Shown here: positions 16,452-23,942 of the stretch, in pieces | Numbering within the stretch: the stretch's first letter is position 1 | How the letters are laid out: every line of letters begins with the position of its first letter | Assembly: GCF_003049665.1 (NCBI RefSeq) | Contig: NZ_PYWM01000023.1 | Coordinates: 1-64,000, forward strand | Length of the DNA: 64,000 nucleotides | Source: Lysinibacillus mangiferihumi | GTDB taxonomy: Bacteria > Bacillota > Bacilli > Bacillales_A > Planococcaceae | Direction of reading: 5' to 3' | Position numbers and translations under genes: made by a program | The notes under the pieces: model-generated | Databases searched by the model: none | Told to the model about the DNA's origin: nothing | Seen by the model: only the letters and a program-made list of their open reading frames with translations

Positions 16452-16605
16452 ATGGCATCCAAGAAGTTTCATCCCGATGCATGCGGTAATGATGGTAGCA
16501 AGATGAAGTTAAAGGTGTAAAAGGAGTTATAAAGGAGAGGGAATAGATTTCTTCTATGCTTATTCCTTCTCTGACGAAGACTTCGATTTATCACAAACTA
16601 AATAA
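16452..16605 (+). pseudogene. Remnant of a J-domain protein
   Basis: The frame at 16452-16520 reads KKFHPDACGNDGSKMK, which resembles helix II, the HPD motif and helix III of a DnaJ J-domain with the HPD intact. It is cut off by a stop and lacks the helices that should precede HPD. A second frame at 16540-16605 (GIDFFYAYSFSDEDFDLSQ) may be the rest of the tail after a frame change. Nothing upstream supports an intact start, so this reads as gene decay. It marks the entry to an accessory patch ending near 20066. Confidence 0.45.
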
Positions 16606-16638
16606 ATAAAAATTTTGTAATTGTAAAGGGAGAATGCA

Positions 16639-17484
16639 ATGTATTCCATAGGTGGATTTTCTAAAATATGTAATATTCCTGTTAAAACAATACGCTATTA
16701 TAGCGACATTGGATTACTAAAACCTTCGTACATAGATCCTATAACAAACTATCGGTATTATGACTATGACAAAATTCAAATCATGAAAAAAATTATGCTT
16801 CTAAAGAGCTGTCAATTTTCTTTAACTACAATTAAGGAATTTATTAATAGCACTGAACAAGTACAACTAAAAAGTATATTAGCAGATAAAATTGATGAAC
16901 TTGAGGAACGACAAGAACAAATCTCCGAACAAATAGAAGAATTGAAACGATTAAACATGCAAATAGATAAAGAAGTTCCTATAATCCCAGGGCCTTTTTT
17001 AACCGATTGCTTTATTGAAAACCGAGAGGAGACCCTAGTTTACACGATTCGTGAGAAAATAAAGGTCCAATTTATTGATGAGTTGGTTAAAAATTTATTT
17101 AATCGAGTTTACGCTTTTAATCTCGTGATTACAGGGAAATTAATGGCTATCTTTCATGAAAGAGAATTTAGTCAAAAAGAGGCTGATATAGAGCTGCTTC
17201 TTCCAGTACAACATATGAACAAAATAGAGGGCTTTAGGACTTTATCCAGTGGGATATACGCATGTATTACTGTTAAAGGCCCCTATTCGGAGTTGGATGA
17301 AGGCTATAAAAAATTGAATAGTTGGATCTTCGAACAAAATCTAACTCAGATAGAGAAAGAGATTGAAATTTATGAAGAAGGTCTTGTACCTGTCAATTTT
17401 AATAGTAGAGATATAAAACCAGATTTAAACAGACATCCTTCAGAGTTTGTTACTAAAATTTGTATACCAGTAATTAAGAAATAA
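16639..17484 (+). CDS. MerR-family transcriptional regulator with an effector-binding domain
   Basis: A 281-residue BmrR-like activator. Residues about 1-70 form the MerR winged helix (YSIGGFSKICNIPVKTIRYY, then DIGLLKPSYIDP, NYRYYDYD). About 75-110 is the dimerisation helix (DELEERQEQISEQIEELKR). About 120-280 resembles a GyrI-like effector-binding domain (FRTLSSGIYACITVKGPY). Such proteins bind between a widely spaced -35 and -10 and respond to lipophilic or cationic ligands. AAGGGAG precedes the ATG. It is followed by a terminator and the two acyltransferase genes, its likely though unproven targets. Confidence 0.88.
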   Translation: MYSIGGFSKICNIPVKTIRYYSDIGLLKPSYIDPITNYRYYDYDKIQIMKKIMLLKSCQFSLTTIKEFINSTEQVQLKSILADKIDELEERQEQISEQIEELKRLNMQIDKEVPIIPGPFLTDCFIENREETLVYTIREKIKVQFIDELVKNLFNRVYAFNLVITGKLMAIFHEREFSQKEADIELLLPVQHMNKIEGFRTLSSGIYACITVKGPYSELDEGYKKLNSWIFEQNLTQIEKEIEIYEEGLVPVNFNSRDIKPDLNRHPSEFVTKICIPVIKK

Positions 17485-17517
17485 AGTTAGCTTATAGTTT
17501 TATATAAAAAACAGGGT

Positions 17518-17550
17518 AAACTCTCCACCAACTGGAGGGTTTATTCTTTT
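17518..17550 (+). terminator. Terminator after the MerR gene
   Basis: AAACTCTCC pairs with GGAGGGTTT (one G-T pair) around a 7-base loop, followed by TATTCTTTTT. Confidence 0.7.
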
Positions 17551-17579
17551 TATATACTAATATATTGGAGGGAATTAAA

Positions 17580-18563
17580 ATGTATCATCCGAGATTAAAG
17601 GGAGATGCTTATGACGCAGGAAAGCATTATGCAGAAATTCTTTATAAAAATGGATTTCAGTTTCCGAAAGTATCTGAAGAAAAATTAAAATTTGGAGAGT
17701 CATGCAAACATATTCTTACAGAATTTGATCCTAATATTGTGAAAGAGATAAAAGGATTTGCAGAAGGCTGTCATACTTCTTATGAAGAAGTAAGTTCTTT
17801 TCTTTTAAGTATAGGGGTATTTGAATTGGCCGGTCAATGTAGTATTTTCTCAGCTTTTAACGGGAGAGAAACTATTATTGGTCGAAATTATGATATGCTC
17901 TTTAATCTAAAAAATTTTACAGAGTCCTCACTTGTTTGTTTTGAAGGGAAAAATAAGTATGTAGGTCACTCAGATTGTTTTATTGGAAAAGTTGATGGTA
18001 TAAATCAACATGGTTAATTTGTAGGAATTACATCAGTTCCTCATGAGGGAATTATGCCAGGATTGAATTTTTATTTTGCTGTTAAATATATTTTAGAAAA
18101 TTGTTGTACTGTGGAAGAAGGCATAGAAGTGTTAAAAAGATTTCCAAGTTCCGTATCTAATAACTACTTGTTAGCAGATCCATTAGGGAATATGGCTGTT
18201 GTTGAAGTTACCCCTAATGACTATCAAGTCCGCCTTCCTACAAATAATTATATTCATTGTACAAATCACCATGAAAGTACATCACTATCTGAAAGTTGGA
18301 ATTGGAGCAAATCAAAAGAACGTTTTGAAACATTAGATATACGTCTTAAAGAAAACGTCAATAAAATGAATCTTTCCACTGCACAATCAATTATGTCAGA
18401 AACCAAGGGACATGTTTGTTTAAATTTAAAAGAATATAATTTTGGTACGCTCTTCTCTGTTGTAGCAAACTTAAATACATTAGATATACTTAGAGCCGAA
18501 GGTCAACCAAACAAAGCAAAATATAAATCAGATAAACGATTGACAGATGCTATTTTAAAATAA
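17580..18563 (+). pseudogene. C45-type acyltransferase/amide hydrolase interrupted by one stop codon
   Basis: The frame runs 327 codons but has a single TAA at 18015-18017, where the family would have a hydrophobic residue (QHG-stop-FVGITSV). A one-base T-to-A change in TTA would explain it; the frame is unbroken otherwise. It resembles the acyl-CoA:isopenicillin acyltransferase/C45 family of Ntn hydrolases: the nucleophile would be C87 in AGQCSIF, followed by GRNYDML. Related to the intact gene at 18620. GGAGGG lies 7 bases before the ATG. It could be a true pseudogene, a read-through case or a sequencing error. Confidence 0.75.
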
Positions 18564-18619
18564 CTTTCTTTTGTAAAATAAATACATTAATCAAAAATTA
18601 GAATTGGAGAGTGACAAAT

Positions 18620-19726
18620 ATGAATTCAATTCAAGCTTCTATTTCTTATCTTAAAGGCACCAGTTATGAAATTGGTAGACTGCAAGGAGAGGAAATAAAA
18701 AAGAATCCTAATGCAATGAATGTCATTTTATCATCTGAATCAATAGATGAAACAAAATATAAGGATACGAAACAACTAATTGATCAATATGCTCCTGGTT
18801 TAAACGAAGAGCTACAAGGATTTGCAGATTCATTAAATATAAAGCCTAGTTGTCTTAACTTTTTTGATGAAACTTTACTACAACCAGGAGGATGTAGTTT
18901 AGGCGCTGTTTTACCATCTAAAACAAGTGATGGTAAAACCTATGTCCTTAGAAATTACGATTTGTCACCAGCTATATCTGATATGAGACTTTGTACAACT
19001 AAGGTAAAAGGGAAATACAGTCATACTGGATTCTCTGTTTCTTACTTTGGTCGAAGTGAAGGCTTAAATGAAGAGGGATTCTGTGTAGCTTTTGCCTCAT
19101 GCGGTATTCCAGTTGGAAAACATCCAGGAATGAAAAAGCCTATCCTAAAAGGACTTCAGTTTATGGTAATAGTAAGAGCTTTACTTGAAAATTGTAAAGA
19201 TGTTGAGGAAGGAATTACTTATTTAGAGAATATGCCTATTGGAACAAATATGAATTTGCTACTGTCAGATGCCAAAGGTAATGTAGCTTTAGTAGAAACG
19301 TATGATGGAGAAAAGGTCGTAGAAAGGGGCAATAAAAAATCAGGATTTCTGATTGCAACTAATCACGCTGTAATGCCAAAAATAATGAAGTTAGAAGACA
19401 GAAAATTAGAACAATCTGAAATACGTTATAATTTTTTGAAAAACAACTTAGAGAGTAATGATTTTTTTACAAAGCATAAATTACAACAATTAATGTTTAA
19501 TGAATACCCTAATGGTGTAACAGTGCACAATTTCGAAGAAAATTTCGGAACTGTTCATTCTATTCTATTTAATCTTAACGACAAACAATTAGATATATCT
19601 TTTGGTTCCCCTATAAATAATAAAATCTATAAATTAAAAGTAGGAGAAACCTTGCCTTTTAATGAATTAGAAGTTTTCATTGAGAACTCAAACTATGGAC
19701 CAAACTTCTGGAAGTTAATCAAATAA
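18620..19726 (+). CDS. C45-family autoproteolytic acyltransferase/hydrolase
   Basis: A 368-residue protein of the Ntn-hydrolase C45 family (acyl-CoA:6-aminopenicillanic acid acyltransferase-like). Family members self-cleave before a Cys that then acts as N-terminal nucleophile; here C92 in PGGCSLGAVL, followed by VLRNYDLSP, fits. ATNHAV and LLLSDAKGN are other family segments. The substrate is unknown; relatives act on acyl-amides. It is a divergent paralogue of the interrupted gene just upstream. The ATG at 18620 is preferred to the GTG at 18611 because GGAGA then has proper spacing. Confidence 0.82.
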   Translation: MNSIQASISYLKGTSYEIGRLQGEEIKKNPNAMNVILSSESIDETKYKDTKQLIDQYAPGLNEELQGFADSLNIKPSCLNFFDETLLQPGGCSLGAVLPSKTSDGKTYVLRNYDLSPAISDMRLCTTKVKGKYSHTGFSVSYFGRSEGLNEEGFCVAFASCGIPVGKHPGMKKPILKGLQFMVIVRALLENCKDVEEGITYLENMPIGTNMNLLLSDAKGNVALVETYDGEKVVERGNKKSGFLIATNHAVMPKIMKLEDRKLEQSEIRYNFLKNNLESNDFFTKHKLQQLMFNEYPNGVTVHNFEENFGTVHSILFNLNDKQLDISFGSPINNKIYKLKVGETLPFNELEVFIENSNYGPNFWKLIK

Positions 19727-19740
19727 TAATATGGCCAAAG

Positions 19741-19782
19741 AAACACTTTCAGCTGCATGATGAGCCGAGAGTGTTTTTTTGT
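19741..19782 (+). terminator. Terminator after the second acyltransferase gene
   Basis: AAACACT pairs with AGTGTTT across a long loop and is followed by a run of seven T residues. Confidence 0.7.
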
Positions 19783-19808
19783 CATTCCTCTATCCAATAA
19801 TAAATCGC

Positions 19809-19985
19809 TTATTTCACATTTAGTGCCTTACATAAAGCGCCTAACGTATCTCGTTGATATTGCATTGTCGTGTCATTATACATACGTTGCACTTTTTTAA
19901 CCTTTAAATCAGCCATTTCAGCACACTTTCAAATGGATAATTCAGGCCCATCGAGAATCTCTTTTAATTTAGATTTTGCGCGCAT
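19809..19985 (-). pseudogene. Remnant of a small XRE-type helix-turn-helix regulator
   Basis: On the minus strand a start with a good site (GAAGGTG before ATG at 19985) opens MRAKSKLKEILDG, meets a TGA after 18 codons, and continues in the same frame with AEMADLKVKKVQRMYNDTT and DTLGALCKALNVK to a TAA. The pattern is that of a Cro/CI-like HTH (short N-helix, then recognition helices, then CKAL and a DLL-type tail). Internal stop and loss of the tail point to decay. Confidence 0.5.
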
Positions 19986-20130
19986 TATTTCACCTTCTTG
20001 GACGTTTGAAACGTCCTCTTGTTTCATGAAGTTTCTGGCGTTTTCCTTTTTGACGAAGCACTGTTAAAGTTCTATCCTTTTTTGAAAAAAATATAGAAAA
20101 TCAATTTTAATCTACCTTCCTATCTACAAA

Positions 20131-20163
20131 TGTGTTAACTTAATTATTATTAAGGTTAACACA
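20131..20163 (+). promoter_or_regulatory. BirA operator of the biotin operon
   Basis: TGTGTTAAC and GTTAACACA are perfect inverted arms separated by 15 bases, the standard layout of the Bacillus BirA/biotin-repressor box. The site is 33 bases before bioX and should shut the operon when biotin is plentiful. Confidence 0.88.
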
Positions 20164-20195
20164 ATTTAAAAAAGTTAGAATGGGGGAATAGGAGG

Positions 20196-20696
20196 ATGCG
20201 CAAGTTTTCTACATATGATCTTGCCCAGATTTCAGTATTAGCTTGTCTTATTATCGTTACAGGCATGTTTAAGATTCCAACAGGTATTCCTGGATCTGAA
20301 TTTCAATTATCAGCACCGATTGCAGTTGCAATTGCAGCGGTATTTGGATTTAAGCGATATTTTCTTGCGGGAATCATTGCAAGTCTAATCTTATTTTTAC
20401 TAGGTATACACTCGATCTTAAATGTGGAGATCTCATTAATTTTTCGATTGACTGTTGGTCTAATCATTGTTTTATTAGGAACTTCAATTCCGGTACTAGT
20501 TGTGGCAGGACCGATTGGAACAATGGTTGCTAGACTTGGATTGGCTTTAACGTTAGGGACTCCGTTTTTGCCACTATTAGTTTTGGCGATTCCAGGGATG
20601 GTCATTACGGCTGTCAGTGTTTATCCGATAACGAAAATATTACATGCAATTAATAAGAAAGTAGCAGGTGATCATCATGTCAGAAACGTTTTATAG
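20196..20696 (+). CDS. bioX: BioX, integral membrane protein of the biotin operon
   Basis: A 166-residue, very hydrophobic protein with about five membrane helices and an ECF S-component-like character (ISVLACLIIVTGMF, then IPGSEFQLSAPIAV). It is the first gene of a bioX-bioW-bioF operon as described in L. sphaericus, where BioX is thought to help uptake of a biotin precursor such as pimelate; that role is inferred from context. GGGGGAATAGGAGG precedes the ATG. The 3' end overlaps bioW by 20 bases. Confidence 0.85.
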   Translation: MRKFSTYDLAQISVLACLIIVTGMFKIPTGIPGSEFQLSAPIAVAIAAVFGFKRYFLAGIIASLILFLLGIHSILNVEISLIFRLTVGLIIVLLGTSIPVLVVAGPIGTMVARLGLALTLGTPFLPLLVLAIPGMVITAVSVYPITKILHAINKKVAGDHHVRNVL

Positions 20697-21408
20697 CATT
20701 CGAATGCGTGCAGCTGAAAAAAATCTCGAAGTAGGAGAAAAGCATATATCTGGTGGTGAACGGATAGGGGGTAAATTTCAAATAGAGCCAATTGTAAAAC
20801 AGTTATTGAACAAAGCAAGGAATCATTCGCGCGGAGATGCTGACTTTATTCAAATAACCGTTGAAAAACTTACGGGTGATCAGATACTGTATATGCCACC
20901 ATTAGAAATTACGACAATTGATGAGATTTCAATTGAAAGGGCACATAGTGAAGCTAGGAGCATATTAACCTCAGTAGGTGTTTCCGAGCAGGCACAAAAT
21001 GTTGCTTTTCATCTACTTGCTAGTAATCAAAATCTTCGTGGAGCCATCCTCCTTCATAGTCAAACTGGCTTGCGGCTTGACAATCGAGGACTTAAAGGCG
21101 TTCGTGTATCACGAATCGATTGGCAAGACGCTGATGTAGGTTTAAATGAGCGTGTTCGTGAAGCGCTAGCTCTGGCAACGAAAGTGGCAAATTCTCCGTA
21201 TACCATCGCAGAATTATGTTGGTCAGATGATCCAGAATACGTTACTGGCTATGTAAGCAATCATGAGATTGGTTATGTCAGAATTACGCCTTTAAAAAGG
21301 GAAGGCTGTGAAAGTGGCGGACGTATTTTTTTTGTGTCAGATGAAGTTGAGCTAGAATCCTATATACACTATTTAGAAAGAGAACCTATTCTCATTAGGG
21401 GGCATTAA
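20677..21408 (+). CDS. bioW: 6-carboxyhexanoate-CoA ligase (pimeloyl-CoA synthetase)
   Basis: A 243-residue BioW enzyme: pimelate + ATP + CoA gives pimeloyl-CoA, AMP and PPi. Typical segments are YSIRMRAAE at the N-terminus, HISGGERIG, the LRGAILLHSQTGLRLD core, RGVRVSRID-like GVRVSRIDW and DDPEYVTGYV. The ATG at 20677 is chosen over GTG at 20668 because AGGTGATC precedes it. Overlap with bioX and a 2-base gap to bioF indicate coupled translation. It feeds BioF directly. Confidence 0.95.
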   Translation: MSETFYSIRMRAAEKNLEVGEKHISGGERIGGKFQIEPIVKQLLNKARNHSRGDADFIQITVEKLTGDQILYMPPLEITTIDEISIERAHSEARSILTSVGVSEQAQNVAFHLLASNQNLRGAILLHSQTGLRLDNRGLKGVRVSRIDWQDADVGLNERVREALALATKVANSPYTIAELCWSDDPEYVTGYVSNHEIGYVRITPLKREGCESGGRIFFVSDEVELESYIHYLEREPILIRGH

Positions 21409-21410
21409 AA

Positions 21411-22580
21411 ATGAATGATCGCTTTCGAAGGGAACTACAAGTAATAGAAGAGCAAGGATTGACAAGGAAGTTACGTTTGTTTTCAACTGGAAATGAAAGT
21501 GAGGTAGTGATGAATGGTAAGAAATTTTTGCTATTTTCATCGAATAACTACTTAGGCCTTGCAACAGATAGTCGGTTGAAAAAGAAAGCAACTGAAGGCA
21601 TTAGTAAATACGGTACAGGGGCTGGCGGTTCTCGACTTACAACTGGAAACTTCGACATTCATGAACAGCTAGAATCTGAAATTGCAGATTTTAAAAAGAC
21701 TGAAGCGGCCATTGTATTCAGCAGTGGGTATTTAGCGAACGTTGGTGTGATTTCGAGTGTGATGAAGGCAGGAGATACTATCTTTTCTGATGCTTGGAAT
21801 CACGCGAGTATTATAGATGGTTGTCGATTAAGTAAAGCCAAAACGATTGTTTATGAACATGCGGATATGGTGGATTTAGAGCGGAAATTAAGGCAATCAC
21901 ATGGGGCTGGAATGAAGTTAATCGTAACGGATGGCGTTTTTAGTATGGATGGTGATATTGCGCCACTTCCAAAAATAGTAGAGTTAGCCAAGGAATACAA
22001 AGCGTACATAATGATTGATGATGCGCATGCAACAGGCGTTCTTGGCAATGATGGTTGTGGTACCGCTGATTATTTTGGTTTGAAAGATGAGATTGATTTT
22101 ACAGTAGGCACGTTGAGTAAAGCGATTGGTGCAGAGGGTGGATTTGTATCGACGTCATCCATTGCTAAGAACTATTTGTTAAATAACGCTAGATCCTTTA
22201 TTTTCCAAACAGCTTTATCGCCAAGTGCGATTGAAGCAGCGCGAGAAGGAATTTCCATTATACAGAATGAGCCCGAGCGGAGAAAGCAATTGCTGAAAAA
22301 TGCGCGGTACTTACGTTTGAAATTAGAGGAATCTGGTTTTGTAATGAAAGAAGGGGAAACACCTATTATTTCTCTTATCATTGGTGGTTCTCATGAAGCC
22401 ATGCAGTTTTCTGCGAAACTACTGGATGAAGGTGTCTTTATTCCAGCGATTCGACCACCAACAGTGCCAAAAGGGTCAAGTCGGTTGCGTATAACGGTAA
22501 TGGCTACACATACAATAGAGCAGCTCGATATAGTCATCAGTAAAATTAAGAAAATAGGACAAGAAATGGGTATTGTTTAA
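21411..22580 (+). CDS. bioF: 8-amino-7-oxononanoate synthase
   Basis: A 389-residue PLP enzyme of the alpha-oxoamine synthase family that condenses pimeloyl-CoA with L-alanine to KAPA. Visible hallmarks are SNNYLGLA near the N-terminus, GTGAGGSRLTTGN, DDAHATGVLG and the PLP lysine in TLSKAIGAEGG. AGGGGG lies before the ATG. The other biotin genes (bioA, bioD, bioB, bioY) are not in this window, in line with the split bioDAYB and bioXWF clusters of L. sphaericus. A dispersed repeat abuts the stop codon. Confidence 0.96.
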   Translation: MNDRFRRELQVIEEQGLTRKLRLFSTGNESEVVMNGKKFLLFSSNNYLGLATDSRLKKKATEGISKYGTGAGGSRLTTGNFDIHEQLESEIADFKKTEAAIVFSSGYLANVGVISSVMKAGDTIFSDAWNHASIIDGCRLSKAKTIVYEHADMVDLERKLRQSHGAGMKLIVTDGVFSMDGDIAPLPKIVELAKEYKAYIMIDDAHATGVLGNDGCGTADYFGLKDEIDFTVGTLSKAIGAEGGFVSTSSIAKNYLLNNARSFIFQTALSPSAIEAAREGISIIQNEPERRKQLLKNARYLRLKLEESGFVMKEGETPIISLIIGGSHEAMQFSAKLLDEGVFIPAIRPPTVPKGSSRLRITVMATHTIEQLDIVISKIKKIGQEMGIV

Positions 22581-22704
22581 TTGTTTGAGTGCCTGGCACT
22601 TCAACGTAAGTCGCAACCCTTGCTAACGTGCGGTCTGTTGCGTCTTACGTTGTGTGCGTTCTTGGCTAATAATCAAATTTTAAAATTGTTTCAGTGCCTG
22701 GCAC
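22581..22704. repeat. Pair of TTGTTTGAGTGCCTGGCAC elements flanking a 15-bp inverted repeat
   Basis: Two same-orientation copies (22581-22599; 22685-22704 with TTCAG) frame an inverted repeat: the arm at 22603-22617 pairs with 22637-22651 with one mismatch. Each motif holds the palindrome GTGCCTGGCAC. The first copy starts at the base after the bioF stop codon; the second forms the 3' end of the gene at 22680-23219. Confidence 0.7.
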
Positions 22705-23219
22705 AGATAATTATATTTTTCAGCCATGCCATTTAAAGTGTGTGTTCGGGTATCTTGTTGTCTTAACGTCAGGTAGTGGTGTGCGCTAAGCAAGACTGCT
22801 TGAAGAAAGTCATATTCATTGCAAACTCCTTTGGTGATTTCCCCCCGACCATGTTTTGAGGAAAAAACAACCAAAGTGCTTGGTTTCGTCAAAATTTTTT
22901 CTAAAGTCCATTGAATATCATTCAATGATGTAGCAGTTTCACCAAATCCATCATGCAAGTAATCAATGACCATCGTTAAAAACCCTGGCCATATTAAATC
23001 ACAATCGTCCCAATCAAACAACGACGTAATTTGAACACCGTCTATTTCTACAATAATAGCACCATGTAAAAAATGACCTTTACTTTTCGTTAGATTTTTT
23101 GCAATAATCTGTAGTGCATTGTTACTTTGAATGCTAGTAAATTCCTGTTGAAGCTGTTCAATTGTATGGGAATAAAGACTTTTTGTTTCGATGGCAATGA
23201 ATGTATCAATTTTTATCAT
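22680..23219 (-). CDS. Protein of unknown function, partner of an exported peptide gene
   Basis: A 179-residue protein starting MIKIDTFIAIETK. It appears soluble and mixed alpha/beta, with QLQQEFTSIQSNN, ITSLFDWDDCDLIWPGFLTM, TLVVFSSKHGRGEIT and a C-terminal helix. I do not recognise a family. ATG at 23219 is chosen because AGGTGA sits 5 bases upstream; GTG at 23228 is part of that site. The preceding 44-aa peptide gene stops 9 bases earlier, so the two are probably translated together. The last residues, CQALKQF, are encoded by a dispersed repeat, so the C-terminus may have been remodelled. Confidence 0.6.
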   Translation of the reverse strand: MIKIDTFIAIETKSLYSHTIEQLQQEFTSIQSNNALQIIAKNLTKSKGHFLHGAIIVEIDGVQITSLFDWDDCDLIWPGFLTMVIDYLHDGFGETATSLNDIQWTLEKILTKPSTLVVFSSKHGRGEITKGVCNEYDFLQAVLLSAHHYLTLRQQDTRTHTLNGMAEKYNYLCQALKQF

Positions 23220-23228
23220 ATAGTTCAC

Positions 23229-23363
23229 CTATATGTGAGTAGCGTTGTTTATTAAATCAAAATCACTTGTTGCAGTGTTTGCTAGTGTGATACTACTACT
23301 CATAGGAGTAAGTACTATTGAAAAACATAAGTAGAAAGTTAAAATATAAGCTATTTTTTTCAA
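23229..23363 (-). CDS. 44-aa exported peptide (Phr-like in form)
   Basis: A TTG-initiated frame with a near-ideal AGGAGG 9 bases upstream encodes MKKIAYILTFYLC at the start, a hydrophobic signal core to about residue 22, a likely signal-peptidase site after SITLA, and a short polar tail ending NNATHI. The size, signal peptide and short exported tail are like Phr signalling peptides, but no Rap partner is beside it. It lies in an operon with the 179-aa gene: its TAG overlaps the region of that gene's ribosome binding site. A perfect 18-bp palindrome lies upstream. Confidence 0.6.
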   Translation of the reverse strand: MKKIAYILTFYLCFSIVLTPMSSSITLANTATSDFDLINNATHI

Positions 23364-23410
23364 AACAAATTACCTCCTGTTTATACTTACTAAACATTCT
23401 TTTAAATGAT

Positions 23411-23428
23411 AATTTGTTATAACAAATT
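23411..23428 (-). promoter_or_regulatory. Perfect 18-bp palindrome, probable operator
   Basis: AATTTGTTATAACAAATT is its own reverse complement and lies about 48 bases before the TTG of the peptide gene, where a promoter would be expected. The size fits a dimeric winged-helix repressor site (for example MarR or PadR type); the regulator is unknown. Confidence 0.5.
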
Positions 23429-23510
23429 TACTTATACTCGAGTTACTTAAAAAATATCATAATTAAAACTATTATTTCAATTATTTTGCGATGAATAATT
23501 TGAAAATTCG

Positions 23511-23537
23511 AAAAAGAGCATGTTGTGATGCTTTTTC
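23511..23537 (-). terminator. Terminator after ridA
   Basis: AGCAT pairs with ATGCT around a 6-base loop; the minus strand reads into CTTTTTC. It ends the dehydratase-ridA transcript. Confidence 0.65.
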
Positions 23538-23554
23538 TTATTAATTACATAGCA

Positions 23555-23929
23555 CTAGCCTTCAAGTTCTGCAATTGCCTCTAATTCAATTAAGCAGCCA
23601 TGGCTTAATTCTTTAATTGGGATAATGGCGCGGGCAGGCTTATGACTACCGAAAAAATGTGCATAAGCGTTATTTACGTCCGCCCATAAATCAGCAGATG
23701 TTATATAAATGCGACACATAACAACAGCCTCCTTCGTAAGCCCGCTTGCTTGAAGCATGACTTCCATCTTTTGAAGAGCCATGAATGTTTCAGCGTGAAT
23801 GCCACCAGTTGCAGGTTTGCCTGTAGCTGGATCGACTGAAGTTTGCCCCGAAATATATAAATTCCCGTTACTAATCATGCCTGGTGTATAATGCCCGATT
23901 GGCTCTTGTTCTATCAAAACTTTCTTCAT
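23555..23929 (-). CDS. ridA: RidA-family enamine/imine deaminase
   Basis: A 124-residue RidA/YjgF-family protein. These hydrolyse reactive enamine/imine products of PLP dehydratases to 2-oxoacids, preventing damage to other PLP enzymes. GNLYISGQTSVDPATGK and RIYITSADLW are family segments; the key arginine is in KPARAIIPIKELSHGCLIELEA, which ends in the typical glutamate. GGAGG precedes the ATG. It lies 13 bases after a threonine/serine dehydratase gene, the very source of its substrates. Confidence 0.93.
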   Translation of the reverse strand: MKKVLIEQEPIGHYTPGMISNGNLYISGQTSVDPATGKPATGGIHAETFMALQKMEVMLQASGLTKEAVVMCRIYITSADLWADVNNAYAHFFGSHKPARAIIPIKELSHGCLIELEAIAELEG

Positions 23930-23942
23930 AATAAGTTCCTCC

